From Anaerolineales bacterium (GTDB lineage Bacteria; Chloroflexota; Anaerolineae; 4572-78; J111), in the NCBI GenBank assembly GCA_015075405.1, contig JABTUK010000005.1:1123747-1187746 (forward strand): a DNA stretch of 64,000 bases, written 5' to 3'. The position numbers and the translations under genes were made by a program. Below are positions 41,017 to 48,492 of the stretch, piece by piece. Each line of letters opens with the position of its first letter. Position 1 is the first letter of the stretch. The notes beneath the pieces were generated by a model. The model did no database searches. It saw only the letters and a list, made by a program, of their open reading frames with translations, and had not been told where the DNA came from.

Positions 41017-41108
41017 CAGTGGATCCAATTTTTCACCGTAGCTGGCGCATCCCTATGCGTCAGCGGGCGGCATAGGGATGCCACCCTACGGGAAATTTGG
41101 ATCTACTG
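41017..41108. repeat. Class A MITE-like element, copy A1
   Basis: 92 bp with ends CAGTGGATCCAA and TTGGATCTACTG and an internal GGCATCCCTATG-type palindrome (CATCCCTATG pairs with CATAGGGATG). Flanked on both sides by AAACT. It differs from copy A2 (53878-53969) at only two bases. Confidence 0.85.
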
Positions 41109-41138
41109 AAACTTATTAACTTTTAGAGGGGTGAGATT

Positions 41139-41549
41139 ATGGCAAACCAGACAATTCCTGAGAGTCACCTGGCGCTTTTTGAACGGCCGGTTATCGGCAA
41201 CCTGGCTACCCTGCTGCCCGACGGCTTGATTCAGGTCAACCCGGTTTGGGTAGATTATGACGGCACGTATGTCCGCTTTAATTCGGCTCAAGGGCGGCAG
41301 AAGGATAAAAACCTAAAAAAGAATGGGATCGCCACGATGCTGTTGGTTGATCCAGAAAACGCCTATTATTGGATTGAGATTCGAGGCCGGGTAGTAGATA
41401 TTACTACTGAAGGGGCAGATGCCCATATTGACAGCCTGGCTAAAAAATATTTGGGTGCGGACACCTATCCCTTCCGCAAGGCTAGCGAGGTCCGTTTGAC
41501 CTATAAGATTCAACCGGAGCGCGTCAACGCCTTTGGCCCCCAGGGGTAA
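41139..41549 (+). CDS. PPOX-class F420/FMN-dependent oxidoreductase-like protein
   Basis: 136 residues of the pyridoxamine-phosphate-oxidase-like split barrel: FERPVIGNLATLLPDGLIQV, NPVWVDYDGTYVRFNSAQGR, QKDKNLKKNGIATMLLVDPE, WIEIRGRVVDITTEGA. The R-x-K-x-x-N-L-x-x-N segment after the Gln-Gly-Arg is typical of the F420-binding branch. Such enzymes reduce or oxidise small molecules, often as detoxification enzymes. It is a single gene under a strong promoter with a TetR-type operator, which also suggests inducible detoxification. GAGGGGTGAG precedes the ATG. Confidence 0.85.
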   Translation: MANQTIPESHLALFERPVIGNLATLLPDGLIQVNPVWVDYDGTYVRFNSAQGRQKDKNLKKNGIATMLLVDPENAYYWIEIRGRVVDITTEGADAHIDSLAKKYLGADTYPFRKASEVRLTYKIQPERVNAFGPQG

Positions 41550-41562
41550 GCGCATCTCAAGT

Positions 41563-41612
41563 AGACAGTAGTCGGTAGACGGTAGACGGGGAAATCCCTG
41601 ACTGCCGTCTAT
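41563..41612. repeat. Heptamer array GTAGACG
   Basis: GTAGACA, GTAGTCG, GTAGACG, GTAGACG in tandem, then a partial reverse arm (CCGTCTAT) after a short spacer. Located just after the PPOX stop and before class F copy F4. Confidence 0.65.
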
Positions 41613-41618
41613 TTTTTA

Positions 41619-41709
41619 GGGGTGTTCACAAACCTGTGGTACTCCACCGATGATGAAAATAATTTTCTGACTACTGATTACTGACTACTGGTTACTATTT
41701 TCGAGGGAG
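41619..41709 (+). repeat. Class F framed repeat, copy F4
   Basis: Left border GGGGTGTTCACAAACCTG, GATGATGAAAAT tail, core of TGACTAC/TGATTAC 7-mers, right border ATTTTCGAGGGAG. On the minus strand the right border encodes the last residues LPRK and the TAG stop of McrC. Confidence 0.7.
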
Positions 41710-42876
41710 TAATTCTTGCAGAAACGTTTGACCTGCTTGCTCTAAATCGCCAGCCAGGGCAAAGGTCAAACTACGGAGACGCAGACCGTCAACAGTGGTA
41801 TCCAGGGGATGACTCAGCGGAGTAGGGTAGATTAACACCGCCTCTCGACAGCCTTTGATTTTGGCATAGGCGATTACCTGGGCAATATCCCTGGCCATGG
41901 TATCGGTTTTGTACTTGGTATCGAGCACAACCTGCGGGACACCCGTTTCTTTTTCGTGTAATAATAAATCTATTTGAAACTGCCAGGCGCTGGATTGCCC
42001 CAAATCAACCCGTTCTTGCGCTTTGAGATCCCAATGGGGCGGCAGGTGGGCCTTGAGCCATTCGGCGACGAACAGTTCGTACAGGCGAGCCATGTCCACC
42101 AGAAAGGGCGGCATGGGATGGGGGCCAGGGGAATGGCTGGGGCCGCTGTGTTCCAAAAAGAAACGGCACAGGGCATGCATGGGCCGGTAATCCTCGTTGA
42201 GCCGGTGGTAGACACGCCCCACGCAGTCCCCGGCCTGATAGGGTGTTGGTGTGATCAGGTTATGCAGGGCGCGATAGGCCAGGCGCACTGTCGGGAGGAC
42301 GCGCTCGGAGCACAACCCGCTGCGGGCAATCCGGTCGAGCGTCCAGGCGAGAATGCCGTTGTCGGCCACATCGGCGGTATGCTCCTCAAAGTGGCAGGCC
42401 AGCTTGACTTGCCCCGGCACAGCAGGCTGCGCCGCCAGCCGCCCCCGGACGTAGGGCAGGTGGTCTGTTTCGGCTAAATAGGCCCGATAAAAACCTTTGC
42501 GTCCTCGCTCTAGCACCCGCCGAACCAGCACGTGGGCCAGCCGCTCGTAAAATTCCGGCAGTGATTGGCAAGCGACCAATCCTTCTAGCAAGCGAAAACT
42601 GTTGAGCCGGTAGGCATACTCCCACATCCGAAACAAGTTACTGAGTTCGATTTTGGGCTTGAGGGCCACGTGAAAGGTGGGAGTCAACGGAATATGGCCC
42701 ACCCACCCCTGAGCCATCAGCCGCCACTGCCCCCCTGTTTTGAAGGAGGGTTCTTGCACTTCGACCTGCTGACTGTAGTTTGCCCACAGCGCCTGCCCGA
42801 CGGCGGGCGAGATGGCTTCGGCAGGGAAGGTGACGGGTTGGTATTCGGTTAGCTCAATGGTTTGCGGATGCTGCAT
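41695..42876 (-). CDS. mcrC: McrC-family restriction component, no McrB partner in view
   Basis: About 393 residues. Shows the McrC pattern: IELTEYQPV near the start, RMWEYAYRLNSFRLLEGLVA, YLAETDHLPYVRGRL near 140, DNGILAWTLDRIAR, and the C-terminal nuclease motif QFQIDLLLHEKETGVPQVVL-DTKYK (D-x(n)-D-x-K). McrC needs the McrB GTPase to cut methylated DNA, but neighbours on both sides are unrelated, so McrB is missing or elsewhere. The ORF could extend to 42933, but that part reads through a class G repeat; the ATG at 42876 has only a weak ribosome site. Confidence 0.85.
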   Translation of the reverse strand: MQHPQTIELTEYQPVTFPAEAISPAVGQALWANYSQQVEVQEPSFKTGGQWRLMAQGWVGHIPLTPTFHVALKPKIELSNLFRMWEYAYRLNSFRLLEGLVACQSLPEFYERLAHVLVRRVLERGRKGFYRAYLAETDHLPYVRGRLAAQPAVPGQVKLACHFEEHTADVADNGILAWTLDRIARSGLCSERVLPTVRLAYRALHNLITPTPYQAGDCVGRVYHRLNEDYRPMHALCRFFLEHSGPSHSPGPHPMPPFLVDMARLYELFVAEWLKAHLPPHWDLKAQERVDLGQSSAWQFQIDLLLHEKETGVPQVVLDTKYKTDTMARDIAQVIAYAKIKGCREAVLIYPTPLSHPLDTTVDGLRLRSLTFALAGDLEQAGQTFLQELLPRK

Positions 42877-42901
42877 GGGCACACCATGTAAATGTAAGGT
42901 A

Positions 42902-43005
42902 TCAGGGATTTCTCCTTGCGGTCGAAATGACATGGTTTACTGGCACCGACCTACCGAGGAACTAGACGATTTCTCCCTGCGGTCGAAATGACATGGCTGA
43001 GCAGT
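42902..43005. repeat. Two class G half-elements in direct orientation
   Basis: GATTTCTCC-TTGCGGTCGAAATGACATGG at 42905-42934 and GATTTCTCC-CTGCGGTCGAAATGACATGG at 42967-42996 are right halves of the class G element. They occur as direct repeats with a unique spacer; neither has its left half. Confidence 0.7.
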
Positions 43006-43012
43006 CACGCGA

Positions 43013-46000
43013 TTATGTCCAATCGCCCAGCGACTCCACATAGGCCGCCGAGCCGTCCCGCAGCCAGCCGTCGAGTTGGGCTGGCTCTTTGAGCTGCTGG
43101 CCGCGCATGCGCGGCACAGCCACAAAGCGGCACTTCAGTTCCGGCAGCACGGTCATATCGCCCCACAACTTTTCAAACTGGGCCACCGGGAAGATATCTT
43201 CCTGGCCCTTCCCCCAGCGCTTCTTGACATCTTTCAGCGTAATATAAGTTGGCATCCGCGCGGCCAGGGTGCGGATGGCGTTAGCTACCTTTTCCTCGTT
43301 AGTCAGATCGGCTCGGCTGAGGTTGAAGGTAGCCAGCAGCCGATCCAGGTCAATCCAAAAGGTGTTGGAGTTGTAGTAGGACAATTGAAACTCCACTTCT
43401 TCGCGCGGCAGGGCCAGCCCTTCAATCAGGCGCAGATGACCGTCAATGCGGGCCAGGCCGCCGCCCCGGTCGTCAATGCGACGGGTGATGACCTCGACGG
43501 TCAGGTCCGCCCCCTGCTCAAGGTGATAGCCCAGTAAGGCCGGGTCAACTGTGGCCCCCAGGGTGTCAATATTGTGCAGCAGCAGATACTTCAAGTTAGG
43601 TCGCTCGGCCAGCAATTGGGCCAACACGCCGTTGCGGAACAGGGTAGGGATTTCATACCAATGGCCGACCGGGTGCAGACATTGCAAAGGTAGGTTGTCG
43701 GTATAATCGCTGCCCTCACCGGTTTGTCGCGCCCACTCGATCAGGGCATGGTGCAGGCTCTCGCGGACTTTTTGAGCCTGCTCGTCGAGCAACTGCTGCG
43801 GCATTTCCTCCCAGGCAAAGCGCAAATCGCGGGTCATTGGCACCAGCCGCAAGCCAATACTGCGCCCCGGCGACAGGTACAGCGGCCCGCTGTAGCCATA
43901 CTGCTGTTCGGCCTGCAAAAAGGCTTCGATGGGGCTGTGGGTCAGGTAGCTGGTGGTAAAAATGTGGGGTAGAGGGTTGCCGCTCAGGCGGCTCACCTGA
44001 CGGCTCTTGGCCAGATGGGCTTCGATAAAGGTCCGCTGCCGCCCGGCCAGCTTGCAGAAGGGGTTGAGCGCCTTGACCACGCCTGCCCCTTTGGTCCAAC
44101 GGCTGCCGCTGCCCCCGGCCAGCGACACGACCGCCACCGCCCCCTCTGCCAGGGCCGCCATGCCGAGGTCGTAATAATGGCGCGGCAACTCCTGGGTGGC
44201 ATCAAAAACATCCTCTGGCCCAGCATCTTCGATTTTACTGCTGACCGGCAGCCGGTTCTGGGCCAGCCCGACCCGCCCGCTGCGCAGGTCGGCCTTGATT
44301 TGCTCGTGCTGGACCCGGTCAAAACCGTACTCCTCCAGCAGAGTCGCCAGCGTTTGCCCGCTTGCTTCGCCACCCTCGGACTGCGGCAGCAGCCGGTCAA
44401 AGAGCGTTTGAACCATGCCGGCCAGGGTTGGGTCGGTCCGGCAGGCTTCGCCGAAGCGGTCCAGTTCGGCCCGGCGTGAGGCGGATAAGTGCCGCGCTTC
44501 AAGGCGGAGCAGACCGGGCACGGTTTGGGTGTAGTAGCCGGGCGGCATCAGGGCGGCGCGGCCGGTCAGCAAATCGGCCCAGGCGCCCCGCTCGTTGATG
44601 GCAAAATCGTAGACCACCGGCTCCATGGCAAAGGGGACGGCGTGTTCCAGGCGGCGCTTGGTGTCGCTCATCAATTGTTGCAGCCGCTCCTGGGCCGCCG
44701 CTTTTTTGGCCGGATCAAAGATAAAGCCCATCCCCCCGCCCGACATGCCGCCGAGCATCCAAAAACCCCAAAAATCGGGACCAAACTCGGCGCTGGCTCG
44801 CTCGATGAGGGTCTCGGTGTACAGATTAGTGGCCCAGGGGATAATGGCCTGGATTGGCCCACTGAAGTTGCGTTGCGTGGCTGCGCCGATGGCCTGCACG
44901 TCACCCTGCTTTAAATGACTCACAATTTCATCAAGAATCCGGATGGCTTCCTGGCGGCCCTGCCACTCGGCTTCGGAACGCAGCAGATATTTTTCAGTCA
45001 CCATTTCCAAAATTGGCCCGACATCCTGGGCCATGCCGCCGTGAACCAGCACCAGGCTGTCCTGTAACTTTTGGCGGGTTTCCTCAGCCACATCGTCAAG
45101 GGTAAAAATCTGGTGACTGGGCAGCAATCGCCCCCGGCTGATGCCAAATTCGGGGTCATCTTCAGTCGCTTTGACCCCCTGGATCAGCTTCATACCCGGC
45201 CAAACTCCGCCGGAATCCTGCCAGCCGCCGCCAGAGCCGCCCAACCACTCGCCCAAAATGGCCCGCGCCGCTACCAAACGACGTTCATCTTCGGCCAGTT
45301 GGCCGGTCAGGCTGCGGGTCTGGCCGGTGGCCCGCATGCAAACGGCAATGAGGCAGGCCAGCAAGTTAGTCGAGACGGCCAGGCGGGAGCCTTTGGGAAT
45401 GCCGTTGACCCGGCTGACAATTTCCAGGCCGTGCCCGGGTTTGACCAGGTGGGCTAGTAGATCGGCCAGTGGTTGGTCGGCCCCTTCCATGCCCGGCGGA
45501 ACAATGCCGGAGGCGATGACCGCTGCTTTGAGCAGTCCCAGGTAATCGCGGGCAAAATCGAACACCTCGGCCAGGCTGGTGATTTCGGCGCTGGCCCCCA
45601 GGTCTACGCTGACCAGCCGTAGCACCGGCCGGTCAATCACCCGCAGATAGGCCTCCACCGGCGGCTGCGGACTGCTGCCGCTGCCGTCGCGCACAGCCAG
45701 GTCAATGGAGATGTTGAGCACCCGCGCTCCTTCGGGAAAGTCCATGCCCAGAAAGAAGATGTCGCTCCAGCCGCTGTGGGTCAAATCCATGCGCACCGGG
45801 GTGGCTTCTTTGAGAATGGGAAAGAGGGGGGTGTTTTCGGAACGCTCGAACAGTTCAGAGCGGACGCGCAGGGGGTGGTCGGCGGGGTGGCCGGTGCGAA
45901 ACATCCACTGGTTGCCCCGCACCGAGCGGACGCTGCGCCGGACCTGGTCGGCCAGGGTTTGGAAGCCCAGGTTATGGTAGGCCGCGGCCAGGGCGCTGGA

Positions 46001-46336
46001 GATGCCTTCGTTGGGGCCGTGGGCCGCTTGCAAGGCCAGAAAAATCTCGATGGCTTCTTCAAAGCGGCGCTTGAGCAGGTTGGTGTAACCCTCGAAGGGA
46101 ATCAGACCCTTGCTCTGCATGCCGCTTTTTAAGGGCAGATGAAAGCGGTGGATGGCATAGAGGAAAAACAGCGCCCGCACCCGCTCGTAGAGGTTATCGC
46201 TGCTACGCCGCAGCCGGTCGAGGGCTTCGCACTCGGCCAGAAGTTTGTTGAGGGAAGCCATACGGCAAAAAGCGTCGAGCGAGCGGTTACGGGTAGCCGG
46301 GTGGGTAGCAGTGATGATTTGGGTGAGTTGGCTCAT
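43013..46336 (-). CDS. Fusion of a fucokinase-like GHMP kinase and a UDP-sugar pyrophosphorylase-like domain (1107 aa)
   Basis: Residues 1-160 are helical and unassigned. Residues about 180-560 are a GHMP kinase of the L-fucokinase type: LTHSGWSDI near 185, motif IPKGSRLAVSTNLLA (313-327), the fucokinase-like GGSGGGWQDSGGVWPG (366-381), and GGMSGGGMGF (529-538). Residues about 720-1090 are a UDPGP-type nucleotidyltransferase with its loop SLAGGSGSRWTKG (738-750), HPVGHWYEIPTLFRNG and the later NSNTFWIDLD. One polypeptide could therefore make a sugar-1-phosphate and then an NDP-sugar. Bacteroides FKP has the opposite order and another transferase type. The next operon gene is a second nucleotidyltransferase. 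Sugar identity unknown. Confidence 0.85.
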   Translation of the reverse strand: MSQLTQIITATHPATRNRSLDAFCRMASLNKLLAECEALDRLRRSSDNLYERVRALFFLYAIHRFHLPLKSGMQSKGLIPFEGYTNLLKRRFEEAIEIFLALQAAHGPNEGISSALAAAYHNLGFQTLADQVRRSVRSVRGNQWMFRTGHPADHPLRVRSELFERSENTPLFPILKEATPVRMDLTHSGWSDIFFLGMDFPEGARVLNISIDLAVRDGSGSSPQPPVEAYLRVIDRPVLRLVSVDLGASAEITSLAEVFDFARDYLGLLKAAVIASGIVPPGMEGADQPLADLLAHLVKPGHGLEIVSRVNGIPKGSRLAVSTNLLACLIAVCMRATGQTRSLTGQLAEDERRLVAARAILGEWLGGSGGGWQDSGGVWPGMKLIQGVKATEDDPEFGISRGRLLPSHQIFTLDDVAEETRQKLQDSLVLVHGGMAQDVGPILEMVTEKYLLRSEAEWQGRQEAIRILDEIVSHLKQGDVQAIGAATQRNFSGPIQAIIPWATNLYTETLIERASAEFGPDFWGFWMLGGMSGGGMGFIFDPAKKAAAQERLQQLMSDTKRRLEHAVPFAMEPVVYDFAINERGAWADLLTGRAALMPPGYYTQTVPGLLRLEARHLSASRRAELDRFGEACRTDPTLAGMVQTLFDRLLPQSEGGEASGQTLATLLEEYGFDRVQHEQIKADLRSGRVGLAQNRLPVSSKIEDAGPEDVFDATQELPRHYYDLGMAALAEGAVAVVSLAGGSGSRWTKGAGVVKALNPFCKLAGRQRTFIEAHLAKSRQVSRLSGNPLPHIFTTSYLTHSPIEAFLQAEQQYGYSGPLYLSPGRSIGLRLVPMTRDLRFAWEEMPQQLLDEQAQKVRESLHHALIEWARQTGEGSDYTDNLPLQCLHPVGHWYEIPTLFRNGVLAQLLAERPNLKYLLLHNIDTLGATVDPALLGYHLEQGADLTVEVITRRIDDRGGGLARIDGHLRLIEGLALPREEVEFQLSYYNSNTFWIDLDRLLATFNLSRADLTNEEKVANAIRTLAARMPTYITLKDVKKRWGKGQEDIFPVAQFEKLWGDMTVLPELKCRFVAVPRMRGQQLKEPAQLDGWLRDGSAAYVESLGDWT

Positions 46337-46378
46337 GGTTGTTAATTGTGAATAGTGAAAAGGTGAGCGGAATAATAA

Positions 46379-46672
46379 TTAGACTGCATCTTCAATAGCC
46401 GTTTCAAATTCTGGTAAAGGTGTTCCGGTTGCTTCACTATAAAGCACATCAGGACAAAAATCTACTTCATTCGGCCAGACGAGGGTGCCAATTTCGGGGT
46501 CAACCCGCACTTGCTTGAAGAAATCTATATTCTGCAAGGGCGCAAAAACACCGCCTCGGCCTACAATTCGGTCCTTAAAATCTAATTCTGCCTTCTCTCC
46601 ATTGGTGAAGGTCAGCTCCAAACGATATACCTCAAGGTGACGAACATTTGCAATGCGAGGAAACATCATCAA
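46379..46672 (-). CDS. DUF2442 protein
   Basis: 97 residues with the DUF2442 pattern: a short N-terminal strand, LTFTNGEKAELDFKDRIVGR, and EIGTLVWPNEVDFCPDVLYS near the C-terminus. DUF2442 proteins are commonly encoded with DUF4160, as here (five bases apart), and the pair is suspected of being a toxin-antitoxin-like module. No mechanism is established. Confidence 0.88.
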   Translation of the reverse strand: MMMFPRIANVRHLEVYRLELTFTNGEKAELDFKDRIVGRGGVFAPLQNIDFFKQVRVDPEIGTLVWPNEVDFCPDVLYSEATGTPLPEFETAIEDAV

Positions 46673-46677
46673 TCTCC

Positions 46678-46938
46678 TTATTCTAACGGTTCGATTTTCT
46701 CGGCTGGCTGGTCATTATGTAGTTGATGCCAATTGCGCATCAATTCTGGCTGGTGGAGGGCCGCCCATTCAATTACCATCGACTCGGCTCGACGCGGTAA
46801 ACCGCCCCGCAAAACATGAATGGGGTTGATACCAATCTCTACTTCATGCTTGCCATAAATGGCGTGAAAATGAGGAGGTGGATGGTCGTCAAAATACATC
46901 CGAATGATGATACCAAAAAAGCGGCTTATTTCTGGCAT
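46678..46938 (-). CDS. DUF4160 protein
   Basis: 86 residues beginning MPEISRFFGIIIRMYFDDHP, followed by PPHFHAIYGKHEVEIGI, the diagnostic His-rich loop of DUF4160. First gene of the DUF4160-DUF2442 pair. Confidence 0.9.
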   Translation of the reverse strand: MPEISRFFGIIIRMYFDDHPPPHFHAIYGKHEVEIGINPIHVLRGGLPRRAESMVIEWAALHQPELMRNWHQLHNDQPAEKIEPLE

Positions 46939-46994
46939 AATATGCTCTATTTTACCACGTTTTCGTTTGGAATCTTAATTGACCAGTCCCATAA

Positions 46995-47852
46995 TTACTT
47001 GTCGGCCCTCAGTCCTCGTACCGCCAGAAGTTCCAGCAGCTTCGACAACACCTCATCCCGATCCTGACCGCTCAGAGCCAGGGCGAGTTGAGCGGTCAGC
47101 AGGCCGTATTTAACGCCGACGTCGTAGCGCCAGTCCTGAATTTCCAGGGCCAGGTATTGTTCGTGTTTGGCCAGTTCGGCCAGAGCGGCGGAAAGGGTGA
47201 CGCCGCCCTGTTTCCCCCTGGCCTTGATGTGCTGGTCGAGAATGTCAAAAATGGCAGGAGTCAGGACGTGCATGCCAAAGAAACAGAGATAATGCCCCGC
47301 CCGCAGCCCCGGCACAATCAGGCGCTGCTCGGCTTCGGTGGGGGTGGGTTTTTCGATGACGGTCTCAACCCGATACAGATTAGAGCGGCCCGTTACCCGC
47401 CGCCCGCCAATCGCGCCGTAATAGGGCAGCAGGCTCTCGCGGGTGGCGTGGACCGCTGAAACAGCCGAAGCTTCGGCCTCGGCCATCTCGACAAGCTGGC
47501 GGGCGCAGCCAGTCTCGCCCCGGCTGACGTAAAGATGATCGCCTACCAGGTGCAAAAACGGGTCAGCCCCGACAAAACTTTGGGCGCAGTAAACGGCGTG
47601 GCCGTAACCCAGGGGTGTTTCCTGGTAGACAAAATGAAGCCGGCCGGCATGGTCGCCGGCTACGGCGGCGTAGGCGGTCTCATCGCCGGGGTGAACCACC
47701 ACCCCGATTTCCTCCACGCCAGCTCGCAGCGCTTCTTCGACGATAATACCCAGGACTGATTTTTCAGCCCCATCCCGATCAATCAAGGTTTGCAGCGGCA
47801 ACGTGCGTTGCTTGCGTCCGGCTGCGGTGATAACAGCTTTGGTAATTTTCAT
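46995..47852 (-). CDS. Sugar-1-phosphate nucleotidyltransferase (GalU-like)
   Basis: About 285 residues from an ATG at 47852 (MKITKAVITAAGRKQRTLPL). The usual G-x-G-T-R-x-x-P loop is modified to AAGRKQRTLP, so the active-site loop is atypical. Later motifs are VVHPGDETAYAAVAGDHAG, FVYQETPLGYGHAVYCAQSF, VGDHLYVSRGE (metal-site Asp) and WRYDVGVKYGLLTAQLALAL, as in UTP-glucose-1-phosphate uridylyltransferases. It is near the kinase-pyrophosphorylase fusion but separated from it by the DUF4160/DUF2442 pair, so a shared sugar-nucleotide pathway is inference. Confidence 0.8.
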   Translation of the reverse strand: MKITKAVITAAGRKQRTLPLQTLIDRDGAEKSVLGIIVEEALRAGVEEIGVVVHPGDETAYAAVAGDHAGRLHFVYQETPLGYGHAVYCAQSFVGADPFLHLVGDHLYVSRGETGCARQLVEMAEAEASAVSAVHATRESLLPYYGAIGGRRVTGRSNLYRVETVIEKPTPTEAEQRLIVPGLRAGHYLCFFGMHVLTPAIFDILDQHIKARGKQGGVTLSAALAELAKHEQYLALEIQDWRYDVGVKYGLLTAQLALALSGQDRDEVLSKLLELLAVRGLRADK

Positions 47853-47863
47853 GGTTTGTCTCT

Positions 47864-48286
47864 TTAATGTTTGAAGAAGTAATGATCCATCGCCAGAAAA
47901 AGGGCTTTGCAGTGGCGCACAATTAACAGGGCGAAGACAGTAATGGCAGCAAGGGTAATCCACAATACCTGGAGCATGGAAAGGTCAAAGTAATTATAGA
48001 GAGTCAAAAATAGGGTGATTCCGAAGAGACCAGCAAAGCCATAATCAAACATCCAGAAAGCCAACAAAAAATAGCCAGGTTCAGGGTCATAGACATAATT
48101 GCAGCGGGGACAGCCGGGCAGGGTCACATACCAATCGTGCAGGCTGCGCACCCGGCTGAAAGGGCCAAACAGGGGCGACTGGCCGCAAACCGGGCATTTT
48201 AGTTGCAAGCTGCGATAAAAATAAAGCCAGGCCCGGCGCAAAGGCGCCGGTTGAGCAGACTGGATAGGTTCAGGGTGGTTAGTCAT
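47864..48286 (-). CDS. DUF983 membrane protein with a zinc-ribbon-like start
   Basis: 140 residues. CPVCGQSPLFG and CPRCNYVYDPEPGYFLLAFW give two Cys-x2-Cys pairs, followed by two transmembrane helices (about 75-97 and 103-125). This is the standard DUF983 layout; function unknown. It lies 11 bases before the nucleotidyltransferase start, so it is likely in the same transcript. Confidence 0.85.
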   Translation of the reverse strand: MTNHPEPIQSAQPAPLRRAWLYFYRSLQLKCPVCGQSPLFGPFSRVRSLHDWYVTLPGCPRCNYVYDPEPGYFLLAFWMFDYGFAGLFGITLFLTLYNYFDLSMLQVLWITLAAITVFALLIVRHCKALFLAMDHYFFKH

Positions 48287-48401
48287 AATTCTATCCCAAT
48301 TTTAGGAGGATTACGAAGGTTCGACAAATATGAGAAATAGAAATCAGGAATCCCTCCGTTTGATTGAGTTGGCTACATGGGGTAAAATGGGGCAGGTTTG
48401 T

Positions 48402-48454
48402 GAGATTAGAGATTGGAGATTCATGAATCTCCAATCTCCAATCTCCAATCTCTA
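48402..48454. repeat. Snap-back heptamer array GAGATTN / ATCTCCA
   Basis: Three forward 7-mers (GAGATTA, GAGATTG, GAGATTC), four bases, then four reverse-complement-type 7-mers (ATCTCCA three times, ATCTCTA). It is a long hairpin 38 bases before the kinase start. Confidence 0.85.
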
Positions 48455-48492
48455 ACTGTTTGATCTCCCAAATAACTGTTAAGGCGGCAGGC

